From NCBI GenBank assembly GCA_023420435.1, contig JAEZWE010000211.1, forward strand, positions 1-17,491: 17,491 bases of DNA, read 5' to 3'. Positions within the stretch are counted from its first letter, which is position 1. Every line of letters begins with the position of its first letter. The notes below the pieces were generated by a model. It searched no databases. It had not been told where the DNA came from and was given only the letters and a program-made list of their open reading frames with translations. Position numbers and translations under genes: made by a program. The stretch comes from Bacteroidota bacterium. Lineage in GTDB: Bacteria > Bacteroidota > Bacteroidia > Flavobacteriales > Weeksellaceae. Positions 1 to 7,884 of this stretch are shown in pieces.

Positions 1-171
1 ATCCACACCGATTTTGAAAAAGGTTTTATTCGTGCCGAAGTCATTTCTTACGAAAATTTTGTGAATTATGGCTCCGAAGCTAAAGTAAAAGAAGCCGGAA
101 AAATGGGCGTTGAAGGAAAAGAATACATTGTTCAGGATGGTGATGTAATGCACTTTAGATTTAACGTGTAA
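1..171 (+). CDS. ychF: Redox-regulated ATPase YchF/OLA1, C-terminal end (partial)
   Basis: This is the last 56 codons of a gene entering from the left edge, ending at the TAA at 169-171. The translation contains HTDFEKGFIRAEV, a YGSEAKVKEAG stretch and the ending VQDGDVMHFRFNV. This is the hallmark end of the TGS domain of YchF/OLA1, a P-loop NTPase of the TRAFAC class that prefers ATP and associates with ribosomes. The G domain lies outside the window. A terminator hairpin follows about 17 bases later, so this gene closes its own transcription unit. The family call rests on the highly conserved C-terminus and is firm. Confidence 0.93.
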   Translation: MHTDFEKGFIRAEVISYENFVNYGSEAKVKEAGKMGVEGKEYIVQDGDVMHFRFNV

Positions 172-188
172 TATTTTAAAAATAAATG

Positions 189-218
189 AGAAAAGGGAAC
201 TTTTGTTCTCTTTTTTTA
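189..218 (+). terminator. Rho-independent terminator after ychF
   Basis: The arm AAAAGGGAAC (191-200) pairs with GTTCTCTTTT (205-214), with one G-T wobble, across a TTTT loop. A run of T continues to 217. It lies just downstream of the ychF stop. Confidence 0.82.
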
Positions 219-265
219 TTTTATTCTGTGGAAAAAATCAATTAATTTTATCGCAAAACTGAAAC

Positions 266-1405
266 ATGACAAAATTTTATGATGTGGCTGTTGTTGGAGC
301 TGGGCCTTCCGGCGCTTTTGCAGCTTATATTTTAGCTAAAAACGGAATTTCAACAGTTCTTATTGATAAAGAAGAATTACCAAGATATAAAGTTTGTGGT
401 GGAGGATTGGTATTTCGAGGAAGAAAACTGCTTCCTTTTGAGTTAGAGCCAGTTCTGGAAAGAGATTTCAAAAAAGTGGAAATTTTTGTAAACGGAATAA
501 AAGATCGTTTTTCTTCTGAAAGATCAGAACCGATTATCAGCATGATAATGCGCGATGATTTTGACAATTTCATTGTAAAAGAAGCTGAAAAATGTGGAGC
601 TGAAATCATGCAGAGGGCCACTATAAAAAGCGTTGAGGGAGAAAAAATTACCTTCAGCAATTCCGAAATTGAAGTCAATGCAAAAATTATCGTTTTAGCA
701 GATGGAGCATTAAGTCCGGTTTCCAAAATGGCAGGTTTTTCAGATTCCAGAATTTTATTGCCACTTTTAGAATTTGAAGTAGAAGTTTCTCCCGAAGATT
801 TTGAAAGACTTTCAACGATGGTTCGTTTCGATATTGGAGCGGCGCCATATGGTTATGGATGGAGCTTTCCGAAGAAAAATCACTTATCCATTGGTGTAGG
901 AACTTTTAAACCGAAAGCTAAATTAAAACTGAAAGATTATGTTGAAGAATATATTAAACTTTTAGGTATCAAAAAAGTAATTTCACAATCAGAACACGGA
1001 TTTGTTGTTCCTCTAAACCCAAGAAGTGAAATTGTAAAAAACAATTGCTTTTTAATTGGTGATGCTGCAGGTTTTGCTGATCCTTTGGTGGCAGAAGGAA
1101 TTTCTAACGCTATTTTAAGCGGAAAAATCGTTGCAGAATCCATTATCGAAGGAAAACTTTCCATTGAAAAATCAAAAGAAATTTATTTGAAAAATGTTCA
1201 AGAAGACCTAATTCCGGAACTAGAAATTGGAAGTAAATTGGCGAAATTCTTTTATTACAATCCAAAAATCCGAAATATTTTCCTGAAAAAATATGGACAG
1301 AATGCTACTGAAAAATTGACGGAAATTTTCATGGGAAATGCTTCATATCCAACAAATTATATCGATACATTAAAGTCGAGATTTAGATCAGCATTTTCAT
1401 TATAA
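266..1405 (+). CDS. NAD(P)/FAD-dependent oxidoreductase, geranylgeranyl reductase family
   Basis: A 379-residue flavoprotein. The N-terminus has a Rossmann dinucleotide-binding motif, VVGAGPSGAFAAY (about residues 9-21), followed by PRYKVCGGGL (about 40-49), the cysteine-containing signature of the geranylgeranyl reductase family (TIGR02032-like). A second FAD-binding motif, FLIGDAAGFADPLVAEGI, lies near residues 256-273. Members of the family reduce isoprenoid double bonds or oxidise/halogenate diverse substrates. In non-photosynthetic Bacteroidetes the substrate is usually unknown, and nothing here settles it. The ATG at 266 puts the Rossmann motif in the usual place. No clear TAnnTTTG promoter was found in the short gap after the ychF terminator. 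The AIM24 gene follows 58 bases later on the same strand and may be co-transcribed. Length and motifs are complete, with no sign of decay. Confidence 0.88.
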   Translation: MTKFYDVAVVGAGPSGAFAAYILAKNGISTVLIDKEELPRYKVCGGGLVFRGRKLLPFELEPVLERDFKKVEIFVNGIKDRFSSERSEPIISMIMRDDFDNFIVKEAEKCGAEIMQRATIKSVEGEKITFSNSEIEVNAKIIVLADGALSPVSKMAGFSDSRILLPLLEFEVEVSPEDFERLSTMVRFDIGAAPYGYGWSFPKKNHLSIGVGTFKPKAKLKLKDYVEEYIKLLGIKKVISQSEHGFVVPLNPRSEIVKNNCFLIGDAAGFADPLVAEGISNAILSGKIVAESIIEGKLSIEKSKEIYLKNVQEDLIPELEIGSKLAKFFYYNPKIRNIFLKKYGQNATEKLTEIFMGNASYPTNYIDTLKSRFRSAFSL

Positions 1406-1463
1406 TTTTTTTTAAATGTAACGCCAAAATAAATTGTTCGACTTATTTACCAAAATTAGAAAA

Positions 1464-2246
1464 ATGAACAACCACGAAATTGATTATAAAATCTACGGCG
1501 AAGAAATGCAGTGCGTAGAAATAGAGTTAGATCCCAATGAAAGCGTCATTTCCGAACCCGGAAGTTTTATGATGATGACCGAAGGAATCCAAATGCAAAC
1601 CATGTTTGGAGACGGTAATGAAAAAGGTTTTATGGGAAAAATTTTCGGAGCCGGAAAACGTCTTTTGACGGGTGAAAATCTTTTTATGACCGTTTTTACC
1701 AATAATTCTAATCAGAAAAGACAAGTTTCCTTTGCGGCGCCTTATTCAGGAAAAATTATTCCTTTGGATTTATCACAATTAGGCGGAAAAGTAATTTGCC
1801 AGAAAGATTCATTTTTGTGTGCAGCTAAGGGAGTTTCTGTTGGAATTGAATTTCAGAAAAAATTAGGAACCGGACTGTTTGGTGGAGAAGGTTTTATCAT
1901 GCAAAAATTGGAAGGAGACGGAATGACTTTTGTCCACAGTGGCGGTCATGTCATTGAAAAAGAACTTCGGCCCGGCGAAATTTTAAAAATTGATACCGGA
2001 TGTATCGTGGCTTTTACCCAAAATGTTCAGTACGATATTCAGTTTGTTGGGGGGATAAAAAATACTATTTTTGGAGGAGAAGGTTTGTTTTTTGCACAAC
2101 TTCGAGGTCCCGGAAAAGTGTGGATACAAACGCTTCCAATCGCAAGATTAGCCAGCCGAATTTTACAGTTTGGAACCTCCAAGAAAGGAGAACAAGGAAG
2201 TATTTTGGGAGGTTTAGGCAATCTTTTGGACGGAGATGGATTCTAA
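1464..2246 (+). CDS. AIM24 family protein (TIGR00266)
   Basis: A 260-residue protein beginning MNNHEIDYKIYG. The ATG at 1464 is preferred over an in-frame TTG at 1434 because family members start close to this point and an ATG is available. The sequence shows the repeating glycine-rich beta pattern of AIM24/TIGR00266 proteins: EPGSFMMM near residue 32, then GTGLFGGEGF near 134, then NTIFGGEGLFFAQLRGPGKVW near 200. These proteins fold as a tryptophan-RNA-binding-attenuator-like beta prism. The mitochondrial homologue Aim24 affects inner-membrane organisation, while the bacterial role is not established. No signal peptide or membrane helix is evident, so it is probably cytoplasmic. A terminator follows directly. 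Family assignment is confident; biochemical function is unknown. Confidence 0.88.
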   Translation: MNNHEIDYKIYGEEMQCVEIELDPNESVISEPGSFMMMTEGIQMQTMFGDGNEKGFMGKIFGAGKRLLTGENLFMTVFTNNSNQKRQVSFAAPYSGKIIPLDLSQLGGKVICQKDSFLCAAKGVSVGIEFQKKLGTGLFGGEGFIMQKLEGDGMTFVHSGGHVIEKELRPGEILKIDTGCIVAFTQNVQYDIQFVGGIKNTIFGGEGLFFAQLRGPGKVWIQTLPIARLASRILQFGTSKKGEQGSILGGLGNLLDGDGF

Positions 2247-2269
2247 TTCTTTCAACATTAAAAAATCTT

Positions 2270-2297
2270 AAAGCGGACATGGGTTCGCTTTTTTTTA
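2270..2297 (+). terminator. Rho-independent terminator after the AIM24 gene
   Basis: AAAGCGGAC (2270-2278) pairs with GTTCGCTTT (2283-2291), with one G-T wobble, across a 4-base loop. A run of eight T follows (2289-2296). It separates the AIM24 gene from the topoisomerase operon. Confidence 0.88.
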
Positions 2298-2332
2298 TTC
2301 AAAAAATTCAAAAAATAATTTTCCACAAAATT

Positions 2333-2362
2333 CTGTAAAAAAACTTAGATTCATTATATTTG
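2333..2362 (+). promoter_or_regulatory. Promoter of the parE-parC operon
   Basis: TATATTTG at 2355-2362 matches the Bacteroidetes -7 consensus TAnnTTTG exactly. CTG at 2333-2335 lies 19 bases upstream in place of the -33 TTG, so that half is weaker. Transcription would start near 2368, leaving a leader of about 30 bases before the ATG at 2397. That is a further reason to reject the TTG at 2370 as the start. Confidence 0.65.
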
Positions 2363-2396
2363 TGAGTTATTGATTTTGGAGGACAGTAAAGACTTT

Positions 2397-4277
2397 ATGA
2401 GCGAAAATTTGCAAACACAATATACCGAAGATAATATACGGACGCTGGATTGGAAGGAACATATCCGTCTTCGTCCAGGAATGTATATCGGGAAATTAGG
2501 AGACGGTTCATCTGCAGATGACGGAATTTATATTTTATTGAAAGAAGTTCTGGATAATTCCATCGACGAATTCCGTATGAAAGCCGGAAAACGCATCGAA
2601 ATAAAAATTGATGAAGGAAAAGCGGTAATCCGCGATTTTGGACGTGGAATTCCATTAGGAAAAGTGGTGGATGTTGTTTCCAAAATGAATACCGGAGGAA
2701 AATATGATTCCAAAGCTTTTAAAAAATCGGTAGGTCTTAATGGTGTAGGAACAAAAGCGGTAAATGCACTTTCCGATTATTTCAAAGTGAAATCAGTTCG
2801 TGACGGAAAAACAAAATCCGCCGAATTTTCCAAAGGAAACATCACTGAAGATTTTGATGAAAAGGAAAGTACCGACCGAAATGGAACGGAAATTACTTTT
2901 GTTCCGGATCACGAAATTTTTCCACATTTTAAATTCAGAAAGGAATATGTGGAAAGAATGCTCCGAAATTACGCTTATCTGAATCCAGGTCTAAAAATAA
3001 TCTTTAACGGTGAAATATTTTTTTCGGAAAACGGACTGAAAGATTTGTTGGAAGAAGAACTGGAAAACGAAACTTTATATCCCATTGTTCATTTAAAAGA
3101 TGACGATATTGAAGTCGCTATAACACACACCGATAAATCACAAACGGAAACTTACTTTTCCTTTGTAAACGGACAAAATACAACACAAGGAGGAACGCAT
3201 CTGAATGCTTTTCGTGAAGCTTATGTGAAGACGATTCGGGAATTTTTCAATAAAAATTTTGATGCTTCAGATATTAGAAAATCGATTATAGCTGCGGTTT
3301 CTATAAATGTGGAAGAACCCGTTTTTGAATCCCAAACCAAAACCAAATTAGGTTCTAATGATATGGGACCAAATGGACCAACGGTAAGAACTTTTGTGAT
3401 CGATTTTTTGAAGAATAAACTCGATAATTTTCTTCATAAAAATCCGGAAATCGCAGAAGCGATTCAACGAAAAATTTTAATTTCAGAAAGGGAAAGAAAA
3501 GAACTTTCCGGAATTCAGAAATTGGCCCGCGAAAGAGCAAAAAAAGTTTCTTTGCACAATAAAAAACTTAGGGATTGTCGCCAACATTACAACGACATGA
3601 AGGCCGTAAGAAAATCGGAAACGCAGATTTTTATTACCGAAGGAGATTCTGCTTCCGGTTCCATCACAAAATCAAGAGATGTAGAAACACAAGCCGTATT
3701 TTCTTTGAAAGGAAAACCTTTAAACTGTTATGGACTTACCAAGAAAGTGGTTTATGAAAATGAAGAATTTAATCTTTTACAAGCTGCTTTAAATATTGAA
3801 GAATCTTTAGAAGATTTGCGTTACAACCAAGTAATTATTGCTACAGATGCGGATGTTGACGGAATGCATATTCGATTGTTGATGATTACTTTCTTTCTGC
3901 AATTTTTCCCCGATGTTATTAAAAATGGACATTTATACATTTTGCAAACGCCATTATTCAGGGTAAGAAATAAGAAAGAAACAAGATATTGCTACAGCGA
4001 AGCTGAAAGGGTAAAAGCTTTAAATGAATTAGGCAAAAATCCTGAAATTACCCGATTTAAAGGTTTGGGAGAAATTTCACCGGACGAATTTAAATTTTTT
4101 ATCGGAAAAGATATTCGTTTAGAACCTGTGGTTATCGGAAAAGATCAAACTATAGATCAACTTTTGGAGTTTTATATGGGTAAAAATACACCGGACAGAC
4201 AAACCTTTATTTTGAATAATTTGGTGGTTGAAGATCCGGATATTGATAAAAAAGAAATTCTAAGTGAAGCAGAATAA
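2397..4277 (+). CDS. parE: DNA topoisomerase IV subunit B
   Basis: 626 residues from the ATG at 2397. An upstream in-frame TTG at 2370 would begin almost at the predicted transcript start and is rejected. A GGAGG lies at 2378-2382, rather far from the ATG. The N-terminal GHKL ATPase shows EVLDNSIDE (about residues 50-58, catalytic Glu and Mg-binding Asn), DFGRGIPLG (about 80-88), the GLNGVGTKAVNALS lid (about 113-126) and QTKTKLGS (about 313-320). The TOPRIM domain has EGDSASGS (about 415) and DADVDGMHIR (about 484), the Mg-binding acidic residues. EGDSASGSITKSRD followed by VFSLKGKPLNC, and pairing with a long parC, point to ParE rather than GyrB. With ParC it decatenates daughter chromosomes. 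parC starts 18 bases downstream. All catalytic motifs are present. Confidence 0.93.
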   Translation: MSENLQTQYTEDNIRTLDWKEHIRLRPGMYIGKLGDGSSADDGIYILLKEVLDNSIDEFRMKAGKRIEIKIDEGKAVIRDFGRGIPLGKVVDVVSKMNTGGKYDSKAFKKSVGLNGVGTKAVNALSDYFKVKSVRDGKTKSAEFSKGNITEDFDEKESTDRNGTEITFVPDHEIFPHFKFRKEYVERMLRNYAYLNPGLKIIFNGEIFFSENGLKDLLEEELENETLYPIVHLKDDDIEVAITHTDKSQTETYFSFVNGQNTTQGGTHLNAFREAYVKTIREFFNKNFDASDIRKSIIAAVSINVEEPVFESQTKTKLGSNDMGPNGPTVRTFVIDFLKNKLDNFLHKNPEIAEAIQRKILISERERKELSGIQKLARERAKKVSLHNKKLRDCRQHYNDMKAVRKSETQIFITEGDSASGSITKSRDVETQAVFSLKGKPLNCYGLTKKVVYENEEFNLLQAALNIEESLEDLRYNQVIIATDADVDGMHIRLLMITFFLQFFPDVIKNGHLYILQTPLFRVRNKKETRYCYSEAERVKALNELGKNPEITRFKGLGEISPDEFKFFIGKDIRLEPVVIGKDQTIDQLLEFYMGKNTPDRQTFILNNLVVEDPDIDKKEILSEAE

Positions 4278-4295
4278 TAAATTTTTTAAAAACTA

Positions 4296-6902
4296 ATGAC
4301 AGAAGAACATTCACACGAAGAAGACAGTTTGAAAAAAGTTTCCGGTCTTTACAAAGATTGGTTTTTGGATTATGCCTCTTATGTAATTTTAGACCGTGCC
4401 ATTCCATCTGTTTATGATGGTTTTAAGCCAGTTCAGCGAAGAATTATGCATTCCATGCGCGAGTTGGAAGACGGCCGTTACAACAAAGTTGCCAATATTG
4501 TCGGAAATACCATGAAATATCATCCTCATGGTGATGCTTCCATTACCGATGCTATGGTGCAAATTGGTCAAAAAGAACTTTTAATTGACACCCAAGGAAA
4601 CTGGGGAAATATTTACACCGGAGATTCCGCAGCTGCGGCAAGATATATTGAAGCCAGATTAACGCCATTTGCTTTAGAAGTGGTTTTTAATCCGAAAACA
4701 ACAGAATGGTCCAAATCTTACGACGGAAGAAATAATGAACCTATTGATCTTCCCGTAAAATTTCCGATGCTTTTAGCGCAAGGTGTGGAAGGAATTGGAG
4801 TAGGATTGTCCACCAAAATTCTTCCGCATAATTTTAATGAATTGATCAATGCTTCAGTAGCCCACTTAAAAAATAAAAAATTTGAAATTTTTCCTGATTT
4901 TCTTACTGCCGGATATTTAGATGTTTCGGAATATAACGATGGAGCAAGAGGTGGAAAAGTAAGAGCCAGAGCGAAAATTTCACAAATTGATAAGCATACT
5001 TTAACGATTACCGAACTTCCATTTTCGAAAACGACTGGAGATTTAATCGATTCCATCTTGAAAGCCAACGAAAGAGGGAAAATTAAAGTAAAGAAAATTG
5101 AAGACAACACTTCTGATAAAGTGGAAATCCTCATTCATCTTCACAACGATGTTTCGCCGGATAAAACGATCGATGCTTTGTATGCATTTACCGATTGTCA
5201 GGTGACGATTTCTCCAAATGCATGCGTAATTGTAGGTGATAAACCCATGTTCCTTTCCGTTTCCGAAATTTTGAGAATGAACACCGATCATACCGTTTCA
5301 TTGCTCAAAAAAGAGTTGGATATCGAACTTCACGAATTGCAGGAAAGTTGGCATTTTGCTTCATTAGAAAGAATTTTCATTGAGAACAGAATTTATCATG
5401 ATATTGAAGAAGTAAAATCGTGGGAAGAAGTAATTTCTACCATTGATAAAGGATTAAAACCTCACACTAAACATTTGCTTCGTGCGGTTACAGAAGAAGA
5501 TATTCTAAAATTAACCGAAATCCGTATTAAAAGAATTTCGCGTTTCGATTTGGATAAATTTAAAGAAAATATTGCTGCGCTTGAAGGTAAAATTGAACAG
5601 GTAAAACATCATTTGGTAAATCTGATTCAGTATGCAATTGATTATTATCTGAACATTCAAAAAAAATACGGAAAAGACAAAGAAAGAAAAACAGAATTAA
5701 GAATTTTTGATACCATTGATGCAACAAAAGTTGCGGTAGCCAATGAAAAATTTTATGTAAACCGAGAGGAAGGTTTCATCGGAACTTCTTTGAAAAAAGA
5801 CGAATATTTGTTCGATTGTTCGGATATTGATGACATTATTACGTTCCAAAAAGACGGTACGATGAAGGTGGTAAAAGTAGAAGCCAAAACGTTTATCGGT
5901 AAAAATATTGTACATGTTGGAATTTTCAAAAAAGGCGATAAACGAACGGTTTACAACATGATTTATCGGGAAGGAAGAGATGGTCCTTTTTATATGAAAC
6001 GATTTTCCGTAACCGGAGTTACCCGAAATACCGATTACAAATTGGCTTCGGAGAAAAAAGGATCGGAAATGCTTTATTTTTCAGCAAATCCAAACGGTGA
6101 AGCAGAAACCGTAACCGTTTTGCTAAAACCCAATGCCCGAATCCGAAAAAATAAAATGGACATCGATTTTTCGGAATTGGCGATTAAAGGACGAGATTCC
6201 AAAGGAAATTTGGTCACCAAATATGCGGTGAAAAAAGTAGATTTAAAAGAAGAAGGTGTTTCTACTTTGGCTCCGAGAAAAATTTGGTTTGATGATACGG
6301 TTCGTCGTCTCAATGCAGATGGAAGAGGAACATTACTCGGAAATTTCAAAGGTGATGATAAAATTTTAATTGTAAATACAACGGGTGAAGCCAAACTTAT
6401 TTCTTTTGATCTCGGAAATCGTTTCGATGATGAATATTTAATTCTTGAAAAATGGAAGCCGGAACAAGCGATTACCTGCATTTATTTTGATGGCGAAAAA
6501 GGAATGTATTTCATCAAAAGATTTTTGTTGGAAAACACCACCAATCCACAAAATTTTATGCCTTCAGAACATCCGAAATCATTCATAGAATTTGTAGGAA
6601 CTTCCGATGGTTGTACTGCAGAAATTATTTTCGCTAAAGATAAAGGCAAGGAAAAAGAGCCGGAAAATATTAATATTGATGAATTTATTTCTGTGAAAGG
6701 AATTAAAGCCATGGGAAATCAGTTTGCAAAAGATAAGGTGAAAACCATTAACATTACCGTTCCTGAACCTACAGAAGAAATTAATCCGGGATTTGATGAA
6801 GTAGAAGCTACGGAAGGTCATATTTCATTTATCGATCACGATGTAAAAGACGGCGATTTTCCGGAAGAAGGTACCATTCCAAGTTTGTTTGGAGACGAAT
6901 AA
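4296..6902 (+). CDS. parC: DNA topoisomerase IV subunit A
   Basis: An 868-residue type IIA topoisomerase A subunit. It has the winged-helix breakage-reunion domain with DGFKPVQRRIMHSM (about residues 41-54), KYHPHGDASITD (about 74-85) and AAARYIEARLTP with the DNA-linking tyrosine at 117. The tower and coiled-coil gate follow (to about 480), then a beta-pinwheel-type C-terminal domain, which lacks a recognisable GyrA box QRRGGKG. That absence, and adjacency to parE, favour ParC over GyrA. The last ~70 residues are strongly acidic. The length is typical of Bacteroidetes ParC, longer than the E. coli protein (about 750). The position equivalent to E. coli GyrA Ser83 is Ala81. The gene lies 18 bases after parE and 14 before the rhomboid gene, so co-transcription is likely. 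Confidence 0.92.
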   Translation: MTEEHSHEEDSLKKVSGLYKDWFLDYASYVILDRAIPSVYDGFKPVQRRIMHSMRELEDGRYNKVANIVGNTMKYHPHGDASITDAMVQIGQKELLIDTQGNWGNIYTGDSAAAARYIEARLTPFALEVVFNPKTTEWSKSYDGRNNEPIDLPVKFPMLLAQGVEGIGVGLSTKILPHNFNELINASVAHLKNKKFEIFPDFLTAGYLDVSEYNDGARGGKVRARAKISQIDKHTLTITELPFSKTTGDLIDSILKANERGKIKVKKIEDNTSDKVEILIHLHNDVSPDKTIDALYAFTDCQVTISPNACVIVGDKPMFLSVSEILRMNTDHTVSLLKKELDIELHELQESWHFASLERIFIENRIYHDIEEVKSWEEVISTIDKGLKPHTKHLLRAVTEEDILKLTEIRIKRISRFDLDKFKENIAALEGKIEQVKHHLVNLIQYAIDYYLNIQKKYGKDKERKTELRIFDTIDATKVAVANEKFYVNREEGFIGTSLKKDEYLFDCSDIDDIITFQKDGTMKVVKVEAKTFIGKNIVHVGIFKKGDKRTVYNMIYREGRDGPFYMKRFSVTGVTRNTDYKLASEKKGSEMLYFSANPNGEAETVTVLLKPNARIRKNKMDIDFSELAIKGRDSKGNLVTKYAVKKVDLKEEGVSTLAPRKIWFDDTVRRLNADGRGTLLGNFKGDDKILIVNTTGEAKLISFDLGNRFDDEYLILEKWKPEQAITCIYFDGEKGMYFIKRFLLENTTNPQNFMPSEHPKSFIEFVGTSDGCTAEIIFAKDKGKEKEPENINIDEFISVKGIKAMGNQFAKDKVKTINITVPEPTEEINPGFDEVEATEGHISFIDHDVKDGDFPEEGTIPSLFGDE

Positions 6903-6916
6903 ATTTTTAAAAAAAC

Positions 6917-7573
6917 ATGAATATTATATTATTAATCATCATTGCAGCTACTGCAATTATCAGTTATTTTGGATTTTCTAATTTTCAACTTTTTGAGAAA
7001 TATAAATTTAATGTAGGATCCATTTTAGGTAGAAAAGAATACATTCGTTTGCTTTCTGCAGGGTTTTTACATGCAGATTGGATGCATTTGCTGTTCAATA
7101 TGATGACTTTATATTTTTTCGGACCGATTGTTTTTCAAGGATTTGGTGATTTAGGATTCTTATTAATTTATTTTGGTTCCATCCTTTTAGGAAATTTATT
7201 TTCCCTGTATTTATATAAAAATCAAAGTTGGTATTCTGCCATTGGAGCCAGTGGAGGCGTTTCAGGGATTTTATTTGCGTCCATTGCCATGATTCCGGAT
7301 TTAGGAATTTATTTCTTTTTCATTCCGATTCCAATTCCGGGATATATTTTCGGACTTTTATATTTTTCCTATTCCGTTTACATGATGCTCAATCCAAGAC
7401 AGCACGATAATATTGGTCATGCTGCGCATTTAGGAGGTGCTTTCTTTGGATTGGTTTATGCAGTAGCTTTACAACCGGAAAGAGCCACAGAAAATGCTTT
7501 ATTTCTCGGAATTATGGCTTTGCCTTTAATTTATATGGCTTATATGGTTTTTGTGAAAAAAAGAATTGGGTAA
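6917..7573 (+). CDS. Rhomboid family intramembrane serine protease
   Basis: 218 residues with about six hydrophobic segments. The rhomboid active site is complete: HLLFN with His57 and Asn61 in the second segment, GASG with nucleophile Ser112, and GHAAHLGGAFFG with catalytic His171. These form the Ser-His dyad that cuts substrates within the inner membrane. The region between segments includes a proline-rich turn (IPIPIPG, about 136-142). The ATG at 6917 lies 14 bases after the parC stop, so this is probably the third gene of the parE-parC operon. Substrates cannot be inferred. No standard terminator follows; a large palindrome lies immediately downstream. Confidence 0.92.
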   Translation: MNIILLIIIAATAIISYFGFSNFQLFEKYKFNVGSILGRKEYIRLLSAGFLHADWMHLLFNMMTLYFFGPIVFQGFGDLGFLLIYFGSILLGNLFSLYLYKNQSWYSAIGASGGVSGILFASIAMIPDLGIYFFFIPIPIPGYIFGLLYFSYSVYMMLNPRQHDNIGHAAHLGGAFFGLVYAVALQPERATENALFLGIMALPLIYMAYMVFVKKRIG

Positions 7574-7575
7574 AT

Positions 7576-7763
7576 TCTGTCTAAATTTTATTTGATGATA
7601 TTTTTTTTAACACATAAGTTGGATAACATTAAAAAAAAAAAAAGAAAAAATAAGAGCACATTAGTTTAGAAAATCAAAGATTTTCTTTCTCCTGTGTTCT
7701 TTTCTATCATATTAAATCAAAAAATCTTATGTGACTTATGTGTTTGAAATAAATTTAGACAGA
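7576..7763. repeat. 188-bp long imperfect palindrome (possible MITE-like or structured intergenic element)
   Basis: The ends are perfect 13-bp inverted repeats, TCTGTCTAAATTT (7576-7588) and AAATTTAGACAGA (7751-7763). Nested inside are AACACATAAGT (7609-7619) with ACTTATGTGTT (7734-7744), AGAGCACA (7653-7660) with TGTGTTCT (7693-7700, one G-T wobble), and AGAAAATC (7668-7675) with GATTTTCT (7679-7686) around an AAA loop. The left half also holds an A-rich run (7630-7650). The whole element could fold as one long hairpin centred near 7677. It begins three bases after the rhomboid stop and could end that transcript. It contains no ORF of note. Its shape resembles a small non-autonomous mobile element or a genus-wide intergenic repeat; copy number cannot be judged from one window. 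Confidence 0.72.
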
Positions 7764-7813
7764 CTCTAAATCTGGTTTTTTTCGCGATTTTTTTTTTTGA
7801 TTAAAAGTTTTTC

Positions 7814-7843
7814 AAATAAATCAATCAATCGTTTGATTTATTT
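7814..7843. promoter_or_regulatory. Probable TetR operator (11-bp inverted repeat)
   Basis: AAATAAATCAA (7814-7824) and TTGATTTATTT (7833-7843) are perfect inverted repeats separated by 8 bases. The site lies 41 bases before the TetR start, and its right arm contains the TTG that would be the -33 element of that gene's promoter. This is the usual arrangement for TetR autoregulation. The assignment to this TetR is inferred from position. Confidence 0.6.
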
Positions 7844-7863
7844 TAAAATCTTTTTTGCATTTG
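7833..7863 (+). promoter_or_regulatory. Promoter of the tetR/efflux remnant operon
   Basis: TTG at 7833-7835, then 20 bases, then TGCATTTG at 7856-7863, one mismatch from the Bacteroidetes -7 consensus TAnnTTTG. The predicted start is near 7869, about 16 bases before the ATG at 7885. The -33 element overlaps the inverted-repeat operator. Confidence 0.5.
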
Positions 7864-7884
7864 CACCTTCAAAATCTATTGAAG

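Noticed and set aside
325..726. 133-residue minus-strand ORF inside the geranylgeranyl reductase family gene
   Set aside because: It covers the antisense of the FAD-binding domain of a clear flavoprotein.
2000..2338. Plus-strand ORF of 112 residues overlapping the end of the AIM24 gene
   Set aside because: Out of frame with a conserved protein, runs through a strong terminator, and has no recognisable composition or motif.
4718..5134. 138-residue minus-strand ORF inside parC
   Set aside because: It is antisense to a fully conserved topoisomerase domain, with no start signal or recognisable motif; a shadow of codon bias.
6074..6481. 135-residue minus-strand ORF inside the parC C-terminal domain
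   Set aside because: Antisense shadow of a real gene, with no domain and no promoter.
7570..7765. CRISPR array or insertion sequence at the palindromic region
   Set aside because: There are no regularly spaced direct repeats with unique spacers and no transposase ORF; the structure is a single inverted repeat.
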